NCBI GenBank assembly: GCA_032718475.1
Contig: JAUCBJ010008946.1
Span: forward strand, 1-39,509
Direction: 5' to 3'
From: Nemertoderma westbladi
Lineage: Eukaryota; Xenacoelomorpha; Nemertodermatida; Nemertodermatidae
Length of the DNA: 39,509 nt
Shown one piece after another: positions 20,172 to 31,984 of the stretch; position 1 is the first letter of the stretch; the number at the start of each line of letters is the position of its first letter. Both the position numbers and the translations under genes were made by a program. Below the pieces are notes generated by a model. That model did not search any database and was not told where the DNA came from. It was given only the letters and a program-made list of their open reading frames with translations.

Positions 20172-20468
20172 AAAGATCGTCAGTCTGCGTTTAGGAAAAA
20201 TATTTTATGACAAAACAGGACAAGCGACGAGCGCAACGAGGCATATAATGAAGACGAGTACTGCGTTGACTAAATTATTATATAAACCACCTGGCTTCAC
20301 ATATTGATCGCATCCCTAGTTATTATTATTATAAAGATCGTCCTAGCCTGCGTTTAAGAAATATATTTAAATACAAAACAGGACGAACGCAACGAGGCTT
20401 ATAATGAAAACGAGTACTGCGTTTATTATATTCCTATAAACCACCTGGCTTTGCATATTGAACGTGCG
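20172..20468 (+). repeat. 161-bp imperfect direct repeat, two copies
   Basis: AAAGATCGTC...TGCGTTTA(G/A)GAAA...ACAAAACAGGAC starts at 20172 and again at 20333. Both copies contain GCAACGAGGC(A/T)TATAATGAA, CGAGTACTGCGTT and TATAAACCACCTGGCTT. Copies are diverged and differ by small indels. It may be an old transposon fragment. No coding signal. Confidence 0.8.
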
Positions 20469-21290
20469 ATTGGTTCGTTATTATTATCATTATATTTATT
20501 TCTCCAATCAAACAATAAGAAATTGCAATACACTTTCATAATTAAATCAATACTTATAAATGATGACTGAAGCTGGCTGACTGCTAATAGCCTGGAGCTA
20601 GTGGACGCAATCAGCCAGGTGTTAAGCTAAGTATCAGACATGAAATATTATTTTACTACCTTGGGTATTTTTCACTTTCGATTCATCCCTTTTTTGATTA
20701 TTTGTTTTTTATACTGATATACACAGGAACATGCTTCAAGTTTCCTAAGTTCCAACGTCTAATATATAGGGATGTGAGTTTTCCTAAAATATGTTTTTCA
20801 AGGAAATTTGCGGAAAAGTATATTTCATCCGTAGTTACGACCACAAGAGACAAGACAACGAACCACCTAAACACATTTAAGCAGGAATCATCTGTTTTCA
20901 GAATGTGCTAAATTAATAATTAATAAAATAGGAAATTTCCAGAAAATGTATAGGAAATTACGGATAATTATTAAGTAATTAAACATGACTAAGGATGATC
21001 CAACTCTATAGCAAATAGAGCGGAAAAAATGAATTCGCCACCAGCGGGGATTTACGGAAAATGTATAGGAAATTTCCGGAAAAATGTATATAACATTTCC
21101 GGAAATTTCCAAACATTTCCTGACTCACATCCCTACTAATATATTTACAAAAACATTCAGGTTTCTTTGAAAGGTATATGCAATAAATAGATTGAAAAGA
21201 TATGGTAATGAAAACGAGAGAAAATGTATCTTTCAGTATAGTCTGATAGAAGTGCTCGGCGCCGTATGTGCAAACCCCATTCAGTAGAGC
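20469..21290. other. Gene-free stretch with GGAAATTTCC palindromes
   Basis: AT-rich. GGAAATTTCC-like words recur at about 20928, 20950, 21068 and 21100 (AGGAAATTTCCGGAAAA and variants). ORFs on the minus strand here are low-complexity translations of these repeats and are not supported as genes. Confidence 0.4.
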
Positions 21291-21301
21291 CCAGACCCAG
21301 A

Positions 21302-21318
21302 CCCCCCCCCCCCCCCCC
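21302..21318 (+). repeat. Poly-C tract
   Basis: An uninterrupted run of about 17-18 C residues in C-rich surroundings. It generates an artificial proline-rich (plus) and glycine-rich (minus) ORF. Confidence 0.9.
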
Positions 21319-21319
21319 A

Positions 21320-23160
21320 CCACTTACCAGGCCCCAGGCCACCCACAACTCTAAATCCGGTCCTGCGCATAGCCATATCCAACAGTCAAGCATAGCCAAT
21401 AGTTTTTGTGTTATTAAACCAAAATTATTCAACACTATCCAAATAAATATACGAGACTGGTCAGGCGGCGCACTGGAGTCTTTCAAAAATCCCTTTGATG
21501 TTTATCCTTTGTCTGTCCCAGATTGTCCCGGCTCGCTGTTATATACTGACTCAAGACCTTTCCAGTCATACATCCTCCTAACTAAGAGGAACGGGCTATC
21601 TATGTCTTGCACACATTTAATACTGTGTTTATTTTTACCATATCTAAATAATATATGTTTATTTTATCATTAACATTAATTAAGTGCATTTTATGCCTTA
21701 TTTGCGTAATATTTACTTCTGTACTTAATTTGGTATAGCTCTAGTTTTATTTTTATACACTTACACTAATTTGGTGTGGCTCTACAAGTTCTGCCTAAGA
21801 GACACTAATATATAAATAAGGTATTAATAAGATATTAACACTAAATATATATATATACAATAATACATAAAAATTGCGCAATTTTTAAATTTCAACATTA
21901 ATTAAACAACATTAAAATTGCAGTAATCGATACCAACACAAAGGGAAATATCAAGTCACTGGTAATATCTGAACAGATAATGTCGAACTTCGTACATCTC
22001 ATAATGTAGGGATCCATTTCAATTTCAATGGATTTTGGAATGCTTCTATATGTCATCAAGAAATGTAACAACTACTGAATACCACCAAAATGCATTCTCT
22101 AATTAAGCAAGTACCATACAAAATCCCATAATGTGTAAGGAAAATCATAAATTATAAGTGATTTAATTAAGTCGTTTTATAGGTATAATCTGTAAGTAAA
22201 CACTAATTATTACAATATAGGTATAAAGTAGATTGCTTGATCACAAATTACCCTAAACTAAAATAAGTTTATAATAATTAACTGTCTCTGTATCTCCTTG
22301 TCATTTACGCCATTATTCAGTTATTGTTCTAAATAAACAACTTTATCATGCACCAACCCTATTATGATAAAGCTATTATGACAATGATTGGGCCATATAT
22401 TACTTCTCGTCATCTTATTAAAAATAAATAATACAAAACATATAAAGCTGCTGCTCGATATTGTAATACAATAAAATAATTTTATAAATAATACGACTAA
22501 ACTACCATAGAAAATTATGTAGCAATTAATGGTCACGATATTGGGGCGAGAAGCACTTGTTCAACCCCATACAACTTTCCTTATTTCCCATCACCATGTC
22601 AAATAGTATTTCAGTTAATCGGAATGATGAAGATCCACTCGAACAGTTTTGTGATGAAGAGCCATCGATGGCGACAGCAGATTGACCTTAGGTTTCTCAT
22701 CAGAAAGCTGGTGTCTCACCCCGCCTGGGCTGCCGGACAAACCACTGCTGATGTAAGGATTTTGATTTTTGACTTCCTCCTGGGCATCTCTGGTTCCATT
22801 ATACGTGAAATTGGAATTGTAACTAAAAATTAATATTCAATTATAAATAGAAGGGTCAATACCGGACAATAAATCAATGCTTTCTCTGCAGGTTTGGTTT
22901 TATTAAACAATGGGATCGAAATATAGATTTACTTACAGGAAGAAAGTAAAAATTACAAATCATGGTACAGTTGTCCAAAAACTATGTGTTTACTCTGTTA
23001 GTATTATATCATTTATGTCGGATATTGTGGAGAAAGCAATAACGATTGATGAGAGATTTCATCTCATATGGTGATGGAATTTTGTTAGAGACAAATGTGA
23101 ATGTATGACTTGTGATAATTGTAGCATTCGTTGGGCACACTTATCAAAGTCGGAAACTAC
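21320..23160. other. Gene-free AT-rich stretch
   Basis: No recognisable protein or RNA gene. A 30-codon ORF in a good start context (ACCATGT, about 22597-22686) precedes a moderately GC-richer segment (22640-22800). I cannot assign it, and no family similarity is seen. Confidence 0.4.
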
Positions 23161-23163
23161 ATG

Positions 23164-23234
23164 TATGTCCAGGTGGGATCGAACTGCAGACCTCTGAGTC
23201 GGAAGTCTGGTGCTAACCATTCCGCTAGCGGCTC
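23164..23234 (-). repeat. tRNA-derived SINE head with A and B boxes
   Basis: On the minus strand this segment starts GAGCCGC and contains an A box TAGCGGAATGG followed by TTAGCACC. About 35 bases later comes a B box GTTCGATCC inside CAGTTCGATCCCACC. Both boxes fit the RNA polymerase III internal promoter consensus. CAGAC...GTCTG can pair where an anticodon stem would be, but the loop between them is too long. The T stem is mismatched, and the acceptor ends do not pair convincingly. It is therefore a tRNA-related SINE head or degenerate tRNA rather than a working tRNA. The minus-strand sequence that follows (down to about 23100) may be the SINE body. Confidence 0.6.
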
Positions 23235-23239
23235 AGGTA

Positions 23240-24090
23240 AAAAGTAGTCCTGGAAATACTACTGTACTGAATTTCCGCAATTTGCATCCTCATGGCATCC
23301 CATCTGTCAATACCATCATATGCTGCAACTGTGCGCAACCTGCCCTACCGTACATGGCCGTTTTTAACCACTCGCACTCCCTACAATGAAACGGTAGTGT
23401 ATACTAACAACATGTGAACATATGAACAATAATCACAGCCACAATGATTAATTATACACATTTAATACTAATTCAGGTAGGACAGTTACACCCATAGATA
23501 AATGCGAGAAAGCCAACAAACAGTTATAATAATATGAAAGCACTCATTTAGCCATAACACAAATAATAAATTATTAAATTTAATACATCTTGCTGTTCGC
23601 TTTTTTCCATATGTTATTAGATTTTAATTACCAGTTTTCTAGCAGTTGTAATTATTATTATTAACCTACAGAATTCAACTTCATTCGTTCAAATTAATTC
23701 AGCAGAATGGCACAATAGAGTAAACTAAAATAGATTACGCCTGGGTTGATTGAATCATGTAATTAATGTTTGCCAAGTTAAGTCATTAACCTTTATCACA
23801 CAATTTTAAATACAACAATTAATTAGAGCTATATGGCAGTCAACGAGATGGGTCTGTAACGTCCAACCATAAAGAGAAGCACACAGAGCGAAACACACAG
23901 GGAGAAGTGCGACGCTGATTGGCTGCAACTTTACGGTGCTGTCAGGAAATTAGTACACGCTTATATCGCTTTGTAAAAGTGTCGTCTGTAATTCGCCCAT
24001 AGTTGGGCGAGAACATTGATAACACCTCCCCTTCTGAAACTAAATAAAAGACTAACTGAAACTAACTAAAAGGAATTCATATAAAATAAG
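23240..24090. other. Gene-free stretch
   Basis: AT-rich. Around 23860-24010 the sequence is less AT-rich, with an inverted CCAAT-type word (GATTGGCTGCA) and GCCCATAGTTGGGCGAG, a short hairpin. No transcript can be supported. Confidence 0.4.
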
Positions 24091-24096
24091 CTAGAA

Positions 24097-24625
24097 ATTT
24101 TAAACTTGTTTTTAGTGGCGGGTGCCAAATTTTGGTACCAGCCCCAAATGTTGAAATATGTCAATTTTGAAAATAGATTGTTTGAAGGTGATTTTTCCAC
24201 AATAGGGTTTTTAGGCGTTCTGGTCTCGTTTAGAATATATACTAATTGCACCAGGTATATTAACGATGTATTTTTCGGTGCTGAGTGCAAAATTTGGTGC
24301 CAGCAAGAAATTTTGAAAATTCATTCAATAGTGACAATAGCGACAACTCATATCTTACATTTCAGAGGTTTATAGGGGGTTCTGAATTCAATGGAATAAA
24401 TATTTATTTAATAACTAGACATTTCAAACTTGTATTTTTCGGAAGCATGGGTGCAAAATTTGGTGCTAGCACAAAATGTTGAAACCCATCAACAATATCA
24501 ATTGATTTTGTCACCATGTTTCTTGCGTTATACGGATTTGTGAGGATTCTGAATTCAATAGAATATGTAAAAATTGCATAAAAATTCTGAAACTTATATT
24601 TTTCGGCAGTGGGTGAAAATTTTGA
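24097..24625 (+). repeat. Degenerate ~162-bp tandem repeat, four copies
   Basis: The word set TTTTTCGG(...)GGTGCAAAATTTGGTGC(C/T)AGC followed by GAAATTTTGAAA/AAATGTTGAAA recurs near 24101, 24262, 24426 and 24589, with a spacing of about 162 bases. The copies are heavily diverged, the last being the shortest. The reading frames across it are mutually repetitive and not gene-like. Confidence 0.75.
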
Positions 24626-26384
24626 AAAACATCGTTTATTATTTTGGTTAGAAATTGCCAATGCTGTAACCTGCTCTTTTCCTTCAATTGGAAGGTAACA
24701 ATAGCGTTTATTGATTCCCACATTCCCACCCACCTTCCCATCTTCCTTCATCGTCTGGGTATAAACTCCGCCTTATCAGCTGGCAATCAGGGCAATATGG
24801 GGTATGCTAAGTGTTTCGCCATATTCGGCAGTACAATACTGTACAGATATACTGTCCCCCTTCCTGCCTTCCCTTTAGCGTAATAAACAAACAATAAATA
24901 TTTTAAATGTAATATACTAATAAGTATAGTATCATTATTCAATAATATTAATTATAATTAATATAAACAACTTTAACTATTAATATTGATAACTATTAAC
25001 AAAAAAGATTAGTAAAATATTGCAGCAAAAACAGAAAAGCTGTATTGTTTTTAATATATGATTAATGTTTCAAAACCAACTAAATATGCAAAAGTTGTTT
25101 ACATCTGTAACTATCCCATCTTTGCTGGGGCAATCACACAACTTTCATACCCGCCACCCTTCATCCTATATCGCATTTTTAATATATAATAACATGCCTT
25201 TGCTGCATTGTCTGCATACCGGTATGCCTGAAGGCCTACTGCTATGTCATATGATGATACTGATACGTAACAGGGTAACCTGATCCCCTATTGGCTATTT
25301 ACCTAACAGAGAGTTAGGTAAATATTCTATCTATTTCTCCCGATTGGTTATATGATTAGATGCCGTCAGATCAGATCAGATCAGATAAAGACAGACGTTT
25401 TATTCTACCTCATCAAGATTAGGCTTTATAGCAAATAGAGACTTGCACAAGAATCCAGTAAATATCAGATTTAGATTAACTTTATTCCAAAAATCATCCG
25501 AATCCACTAGTTCTAACTCAGAATCTCTCTCATCAACATCGATGATCAATCATCGTATTTATTCTTGAGTAGATAAATCAAAACAGACTTTGCAGTCTAA
25601 GTCAAAGGTTAACACCATAGGGTGATAGCCACAAATCCAACAGTTGAAGGCATACTCATGGTCGGTCATAGCCTCAAAGTGAAAATAAGGTTTACAAAGT
25701 ATATCCTCATTAACTGTAAAGCCAATGGTATTAGACAAGGAAGAAGCGAAAGTACTAAAGACACTGAAGGGATGACAATCCCATCAAAATACAGAATCGT
25801 AATATCAAGTATAATAATCAAATATATAAATCGTGCAGAGAAGGTCAACGAGCAAGCAGTATCTGGATGTACTAGTAAGTAATAGTAGGCCTAGGTAGAT
25901 AAGTACTGAAGTCTGTACAGCAGTACCGCATGGCAGTCCGTCTTATAATGATGAGGCCCGGACTCAGTTAGGTCCCCTTGGTGAGGGTGCGAGTCCTGGT
26001 AAAGGGAACGCTACAACACCATGGTTGGCAACATGGTGGCGCAACCATACCAGGACATCTACTTAATTAAATGTATATCATCAAAATTGTCGACCCCAGA
26101 TTTATAATCTTGAATGCGATAACAAGCTCCAAAAGTAGGGCATTCTTTGAAAAACGTTTGTAAATTCACCAACACACTCATAAAGCAATAAACTTTGGCT
26201 GAACATGTGATATTACATCGATCATTTCATTCGATATCACAATACTTGCAAACTGTTTCTGAAGGTTCGTACAATAGTGGCAATTCACTGTTCAGTTTTT
26301 GGCTAAAAGACCGATGTTTACAGGAATCTTTTTAACCTCTTGTAAATATTTAACCATTTTTTTAAGGATCGCTATGTCTGAAGG
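24626..26384. other. Gene-free stretch
   Basis: No supported gene. It includes a small perfect hairpin TTACCTAAC-5 nt-GTTAGGTAA near 25297-25320, an (AGATC)n microsatellite near 25368-25387, and a GC-richer segment at 25950-26060 that may be an old transposon fragment. Confidence 0.4.
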
Positions 26385-26387
26385 TCA

Positions 26388-28142
26388 ATAAACAAACTTA
26401 GAAGATTGAATCCTCTCTGTGGAGCCAGGAAATGAATTCGCATCACTGTCAATGTCATCCATGGATTCATCAGGAACAGATGTCAAATATTTTTTTGATA
26501 TTAATGTTTCTGGGTTGGAGCCTGTCTCATACATGTTCCACAAACACAAAGCCTTGTGTATACAAATCAATATGTTCCTGACATCACATCTACAGTGGAA
26601 ACTGCATTTTGATACATCATAATGGACATGTATATGTTTAAAACTCGAGAAATAATTGTAACTTCCCTCACCAATATATACTGAAAATAAATAATTGTGA
26701 GAATAATCTATAGGTTTAAACATTACCACTGTTGGCGTATTAGCTTTCATGGCCTCACCATAGACTGAAATGCACTCCTTGATGGTATACATTTTCAAAA
26801 AAAAATTTTGAATCACCCAGCTCTAATAATTTATCATGAGATAAGTTCTGAATGGCATGGTCATTATCAACAAGATTGACAACAGCACAATGGGAACATT
26901 CAGATGAAGGAGAATTAACTCCTGAAATCAGCAGTTGTGATATTACATGTCTCCAATTCGCATTGCACAAATCATGCTAAAATCTACTCCTTGATTGCAC
27001 CTCATGACATGGACAGGCGAATCAATACCACTCTTGCAGTGATGCACAAGGTACAGACCATGACTGGGGTCGATTAATACGCCATGTTTAAATACAATCG
27101 ATGAATGCTGCAGACGAACATGTCATGCCAAACTGTGTGAAAGCATCCATAATTTACAAAGATAAAACTTGCGAGGAGATATTATGGGACTTTTCGGTTT
27201 ATGCTGGAAGTGCTTTTTGGGACTCTTTGTCATAATCCAGGAACAGGTCGGGACTAGATGCGGATTGATCCTCGAGGAAGATATTGAAGGAGGCCTACTT
27301 ACAATTGGACTCAAGGGCTTCACAATATGATCTCATTCCACATCTGAAATATTTGTTCTAATATATAGAACAGTTTCACTAAAAATGAAGACAAATCCAA
27401 TGTTTTGAAGTCACCAACATCATGGGAATAAGTCGATGAAGACATATCACCAGAGCCACTGAGAGCAGAGATCTTATTCATTGGCAAGGGAAGATCAGAC
27501 TGTGATGTACTGGTAGTAATAGTGGTAGGCCTACTGATACTGTTACCAGAATTCTCGGTCGATGTTAATAAAGTTTGGGTTACCACTGGGTACACAAGTG
27601 GTTGTAACATTTCAACTTGATTATTTGGTTTAGATTGATCTGTTACTCGTATGGGTAGATTACAAATAAACATAGGCGTATCTGGATTAAACTTAGAGGG
27701 TTCACTCGATAAGTTACCACCTATCGATACAGTAGCAATACAATTATGAATATTGCATAAATTTTCTAAAAAGCTTGATTTCCATCTGATAATAGCCAAA
27801 CAATCTAGAAACGGACAATGATAGTATGCTCGAAGATTTGGAGTAGATTTGGTAGTTTCACTTATAGCTGCAACTTCAACAGTCTCAGATTCATGGTTTA
27901 ACTCGCATGAAAGACAATATAAACCTTCAACACTAATGGCATGGTTCCAATAACCTTTAATAATATGCTCTTTAATTTTAGAAGAATAAGCATGACAATA
28001 GGAGCATAACGTACAATGATTATGAGAAAATGAGATCCCATCTTTACAGTACCGTTCCTTGTATGTCTCCACAGCAGGAATGTTGCAAATGTCTACCTCT
28101 TCATGGACTACTGATTTAACATCAATATCCTGTGAATTATCC
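26388..28142 (-). pseudogene. SWIM zinc-finger protein, HMGXB3-like, degraded
   Basis: The minus strand carries fragments of one protein in order. A Cys-rich N-terminal part is at 28142-27320 (CKDGISFSHNHCTLCSYC, then GLYCLSCELNHES, then YYHCPFLDCLAIIRW). A middle part near 27080-26960 (KHGVLIDPSHGLYLVHHCK, then SGIDSPVHVMRCNQG) follows. The last part, 26816-26385, has a SWIM-type zinc motif CRCDVRNILICIH (CxC-x7-CxH). The parts lie in different frames; one switch falls on the A9 tract near 26797, and an in-frame TAA occurs near 26945. The order of Cys-rich segment, HGV..P..GLYL..H...GID segment and SWIM motif is like HMG domain-containing protein 3-type multicopy proteins of animals. No HMG box is seen here. 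Whether it is transposon-borne or a retired host paralogue is open. Confidence 0.6.
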
Positions 28143-28546
28143 TATTAATGATGGTGACTATGATGCCAAGATAACGCCAATGCACTAGCACTTCTATATT
28201 TATAATTACAAATCATTATACTGTCTCATTCAGTGATTATATGGAAGTATGGTAAATAAATCATATAGGCCTACCAATAAGGCAATACTCAATAGGGTTA
28301 CAGCTACAAACTGACAATGGCCTAACTGTAAGGGTAGGCCTAATAATAGGCATATTGCTGTATTGATTAGTATTAGGCCGACACTGCTGCACTGTGAAAT
28401 GATGACATATAGACATAGTAGATAGTAGAGAGTACCAGTACCTCTACCTACTGGCAAACGTTAAATCGAGAACACCACAACTGTCAGACTGTTAAGAGTC
28501 CCTCATTGGAATATAAGCCTAATCTAGTAGACTATTCCTTGCTGCC
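28143..28546. other. Intergenic spacer between two divergent pseudogenes
   Basis: It separates the minus-strand SWIM pseudogene from the plus-strand piggyBac pseudogene. Several GTAGGCCTA-type words occur. No transposon terminus of the TTAA-CCC kind is recognisable here. Confidence 0.4.
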
Positions 28547-30350
28547 TTGGGTTGTACAAAAATTACTACTGGTACTGGTAGGCCTAGGCTTAGGCCTACC
28601 AGGTCGTGTAATGAGCACGAAATAGATGAAGTTGTTGCCGCTTTGCTGGAAGATGATGGAGAGAATGAAGGAGAAGCTGTTGCTGGTTTGTTGGAAGATG
28701 AACCTGTGTATGAGATTGAAGACAACTTACTACTGAGTGACAATGAATGGGAATTAGACGAAGAGAGGGACTCATCTGATAATGAAGATGAGCCAGAGCC
28801 AGGAGATGCAGAAGAGGAGTATGATTCTGATTGTACCTTGCCAGGTGACAATGAATCAGCCAAGATTACTTCGAAAGCTGGGATTGAGTATATTGACTAT
28901 GAACCTCCACCATCAAAGAGAAGTCACTGTGATATAATAACTTTCATCCAAAAGTAAAAGTTCAACCTCAATCGGAAAAGGAGAGTTTTCAAGTTTTCAT
29001 AACTGAAGACATTCAGTACATAACTCTTAGAGAAACTAATCGTAGAGGTACTGCAATGGTGAAAAAGAAAGAACTCCAAAAGTTTGATCGCTTCTCCTTC
29101 AAGAGTTACAAGCTGGTTTGGGGATCATGATAATGGCTGGTGTTTACCGTAGTGCTCACCAAGAATTATAGGAATTATGGAATCCTGTTCATGGACCACC
29201 ATTTTTTTGTGCTGCCATGGGTTTACAAAATTCAAACTGTCATTGCGATGTTTGAGATTCGACAACATTGCCACTAGAGAAGCACGCAAACAGGCAGCAG
29301 GTGGAGATAAGTTTGCTGCTATACGCAACGTCTGGGAGATGCTTCAGGCCCAGTTATTGAAGGGAATTATTCCTGAAGTCAATCTGACAGTTTATGAACA
29401 GCTTGTAGGTGTCCCAGCTAGGATGTATATGCCAAAGAAACCTAAAAAGTTTGGTACTAAGAAATTTTGGATCAATGAAGCCTCTACTGGTTATGCATTG
29501 GGAGGTATCATATACAGTGGGAAACTAGAGGGTGAGGCAGTTCATCGGGGATTGGGGAAAGATATTGTATTGGAACTGTGTGAACCGTTCTAACAAACTG
29601 GCCGAAATATCACAACGGACAACTTTTTTACTTCGTTCGATTTGGCGGTTGAACTGAGAAAAAAGGGCCTTACTCTATTAGGAACTGTACGTAAGAACAG
29701 AAAAGAGGTTCCATCAGAGCTACAGCTGTCGAAGAAACGTACTGTTAATTCCAGTGCGTTTGTGTTCAACGAAGAACATAAAATAACCGTAGTATCCTAC
29801 ATGGCTAAGAAAGATAAAAACGTCATAATGCTATCAAGTAGCCACTGCCCTTTTGAAACTGATAAGGATGGCAATCCAATAGCATAACTATAACAGCACT
29901 AAATTCGGTACAGATCTAATGGATGAGCAAGTCAGCCACTTCACGTGTAAAAGAAAGACAGATCGGTGGCCTGTTGTTATTTTCTCGAATATGGTCGACG
30001 TTTCTACAGTGAATGGTTTCATTATTATGAACAAGTTGGGATACAATAAATTACGGAGTCAGTATCTCAAGAACCTGGCATTGGCATTGGCAACTGACAA
30101 CATTCAATACAGGGTGAACCAGTTCCGAACACCGAAGCTGTCATGACAAGCTGCTGAATTCCTCGGATTTAGCCCTGCAAAGTCCAATGAAGATGATGTG
30201 AATCACATTACTCTTGGACCTCGGAAGTGTTATGTTTGCACTGGTAAAAATGCTTCATCAATGCGCCAGCGATGTGACAAATGTCACAAGCCTGCTTGCA
30301 AGCAGCATCTTATAGTTACCAAAACTTGTGTATGCCAAAACTGTAAATAA
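28547..30350 (+). pseudogene. piggyBac-like transposase pseudogene
   Basis: The parts of a piggyBac (DDE_Tnp_1_7) transposase are collinear. First comes an acidic N-terminus (28600-28880, rich in Glu/Asp), then MAGVYRSAHQEL (near 29135). LRCLRFDNIATREARKQ (near 29240), YMPKKPKKFGTKKFWI (near 29428), TGRNITTDNFFTSFDL (near 29600) and LTLLGTVRKNRKE (near 29670) follow. Next are TKFGTDLMDEQ (near 29900) and a C-terminal Cys/His-rich domain (CYVCTG, RCDKCHK, CVCQNCK) ending at the TAA 30348-30350. Of the three catalytic Asp positions, the ones in TTDN and GTDLMDEQ remain. The first, normally Asp in the FW..CD..TGY context, is read as Glu (FWINEASTGY). A TAA at 29591, a TGA at 30144, a frameshift near 29890 and another near 28955 show it is dead. 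Terminal repeats and TTAA duplications were not found. Confidence 0.85.
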
Positions 30351-31783
30351 GTATAGGTATGTGAATTATTTTAATTAATGATTAATAATGTAATGATATC
30401 AGATATAGTAATGACATTAAATCAAATATCCAATATAACATTAATACATCAATAATTAAACGCTACAATACATTTTTAATAGTAAAATACAAAAGTAATC
30501 TGTACATAATATTACAATAATAAGAATAATGGAACATTTTATATAACCTAAATAAATTTGTGTATGGGTGGTGAGCAAGAAGGGCCTGCAGATGATAATG
30601 CTACTCTAAAAAAATAAATTAAGAAGACAACAATACTAATTTTGATAAAATGTGATAATAATTTTGTGATAAATACGTGATATGAGCTAAAATGTGATAA
30701 AAAAAAAAAGGGAAAGACATTTGTTTCTTACACAACAAAATACCATGGGTTGCCCTTTCCCATGAATTTCCATCTCTGGCAGTCATCAGAAATAATATAT
30801 CCCATGAATTAAATAAGAAACATGAAAAACTACAAATGTAGTGCACATGTACTAATTAAGTAACCAAAATTCTTGTACGTATTAGTGTTAAATAGAATAA
30901 AATAGCCTCGCACCTGTGCAAAACAATGCAAAATTTGAACGCTCATATATCAGCTATTTTTCAACGAAATTCAAATTGTGTTACATATTTGGAATCCTTG
31001 CATGGCCAGCTTTCCATTGGTACCAACAAACAGGAAACAGCTATAAGGTAGAAGAACAAATGCGGTGTATCTGGTGTAATATCGCTGGAGACACTTTTTT
31101 TAAACGCTTGTTTGTAGCTTAAAGATTGAAAGCAAAAATAAAAATTCTGGTTCACCCAGTCAGTGGTCGGGAGGTGAAACTATCTCTGTTTCAAATTTCA
31201 TGCAATCTCATTACGATTTGTAAAAAAATTAGGGGGGTCGGGGGGGGGGGGGGGCATGTCACTGAATTACAACACTATATTCCTGTATTCTGGGATATGG
31301 TGTATTGCAGTAGGCTATTGCTGTATTGTAGTCAGAGCCAAGTCAAGAAGTAGGCCTAGATCCATGAATTTAACAAATATAGCCTACCGGGTATCCAACT
31401 GTAAGCATTAAGCAACAGTTGTCATGTTCTCTGTTTAACGTCTTGTGATGATATAGGCCCACTGCTGTACTGCCTGCCTACAGACAGATATAATTTGCAG
31501 AATAATACAGTGGTGCCACCAACAGACTGACGGAAGACATAGTATACCAAGATACCATAGACATAGATTACCAGTTCCAGTACCCATAGCTCTGTAGCTA
31601 CAACAGAAGAAGACATACTAGTCTACTGGTACCAAACAGCCAAACCATTAAATTCTTGCAAAAATACCAGTAATGGAAGCTAACAACAGTATCAGTGCTA
31701 CAACATAGACCCAGGCCTACGAATTCGTAAACTAACTTACTGTACTGTCAGCCAATCAGCGTTACACTGCTCTGGGTGCTGCT
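30351..31783. other. Gene-free stretch with a poly-G tract
   Basis: AT-rich, with an A10 run near 30701 and a run of about 16 G at 31239-31254 next to a separate G6. No gene or transposon end is supported. Confidence 0.4.
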
Positions 31784-31981
31784 ACCGTACTAGTAGGTAA
31801 CAAAACACAATATTTAAAATCAAACAACTTAACCGTTGCATGCAAACTGTTAACCTGATAAAGCCCTCCTTTTGGGCGAAACCAAGACTGTCTCTGTGAT
31901 GTGCTCACAGATCAGCAGTTTTCATGTAACGGTTAAGTTGTTTGATATTAATAATTGTGTTTTGTTACCTACCAGTACGGT
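31784..31981. mobile_element. MITE, 198 bp with ~58-bp inverted ends
   Basis: ACCGTACTAGTAGGTAACAA at 31784 is mirrored by the complement TTGTTACCTACCAGTACGGT ending at 31981. The inverted match extends inwards through AACACAAT, AAACAACTTAACCGTT and ATG, with a few mismatches, for about 58 bases on each side. The central 80 bases include TAACCTGATAAAGCCCTCC and a small GCCC...GGGC hairpin. It has no coding capacity, so it is a miniature non-autonomous DNA transposon or a large hairpin element. A target duplication was not identified. Confidence 0.8.
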
Positions 31982-31984
31982 TTT

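Noticed and set aside
21266-21673. 135-codon ORF starting with a poly-proline run
   Set aside because: It is created by the poly-C tract. The rest has no resemblance to a protein family, and the opposite-strand Gly-rich ORF is the same artefact.
22597-22833. Possible small host exon (30-codon ORF followed by GTAAGG)
   Set aside because: Good start context and a donor-like word are not enough. No second exon, family or conservation can be shown.
23164-23234. Functional tRNA gene
   Set aside because: A and B boxes are good, but the T stem is mismatched, the anticodon loop is too long and the acceptor ends do not pair.
28519-28863. Ser-rich 114-codon minus-strand ORF
   Set aside because: It is the antisense reading of the acidic Glu/Asp-rich N-terminus of the piggyBac relic.
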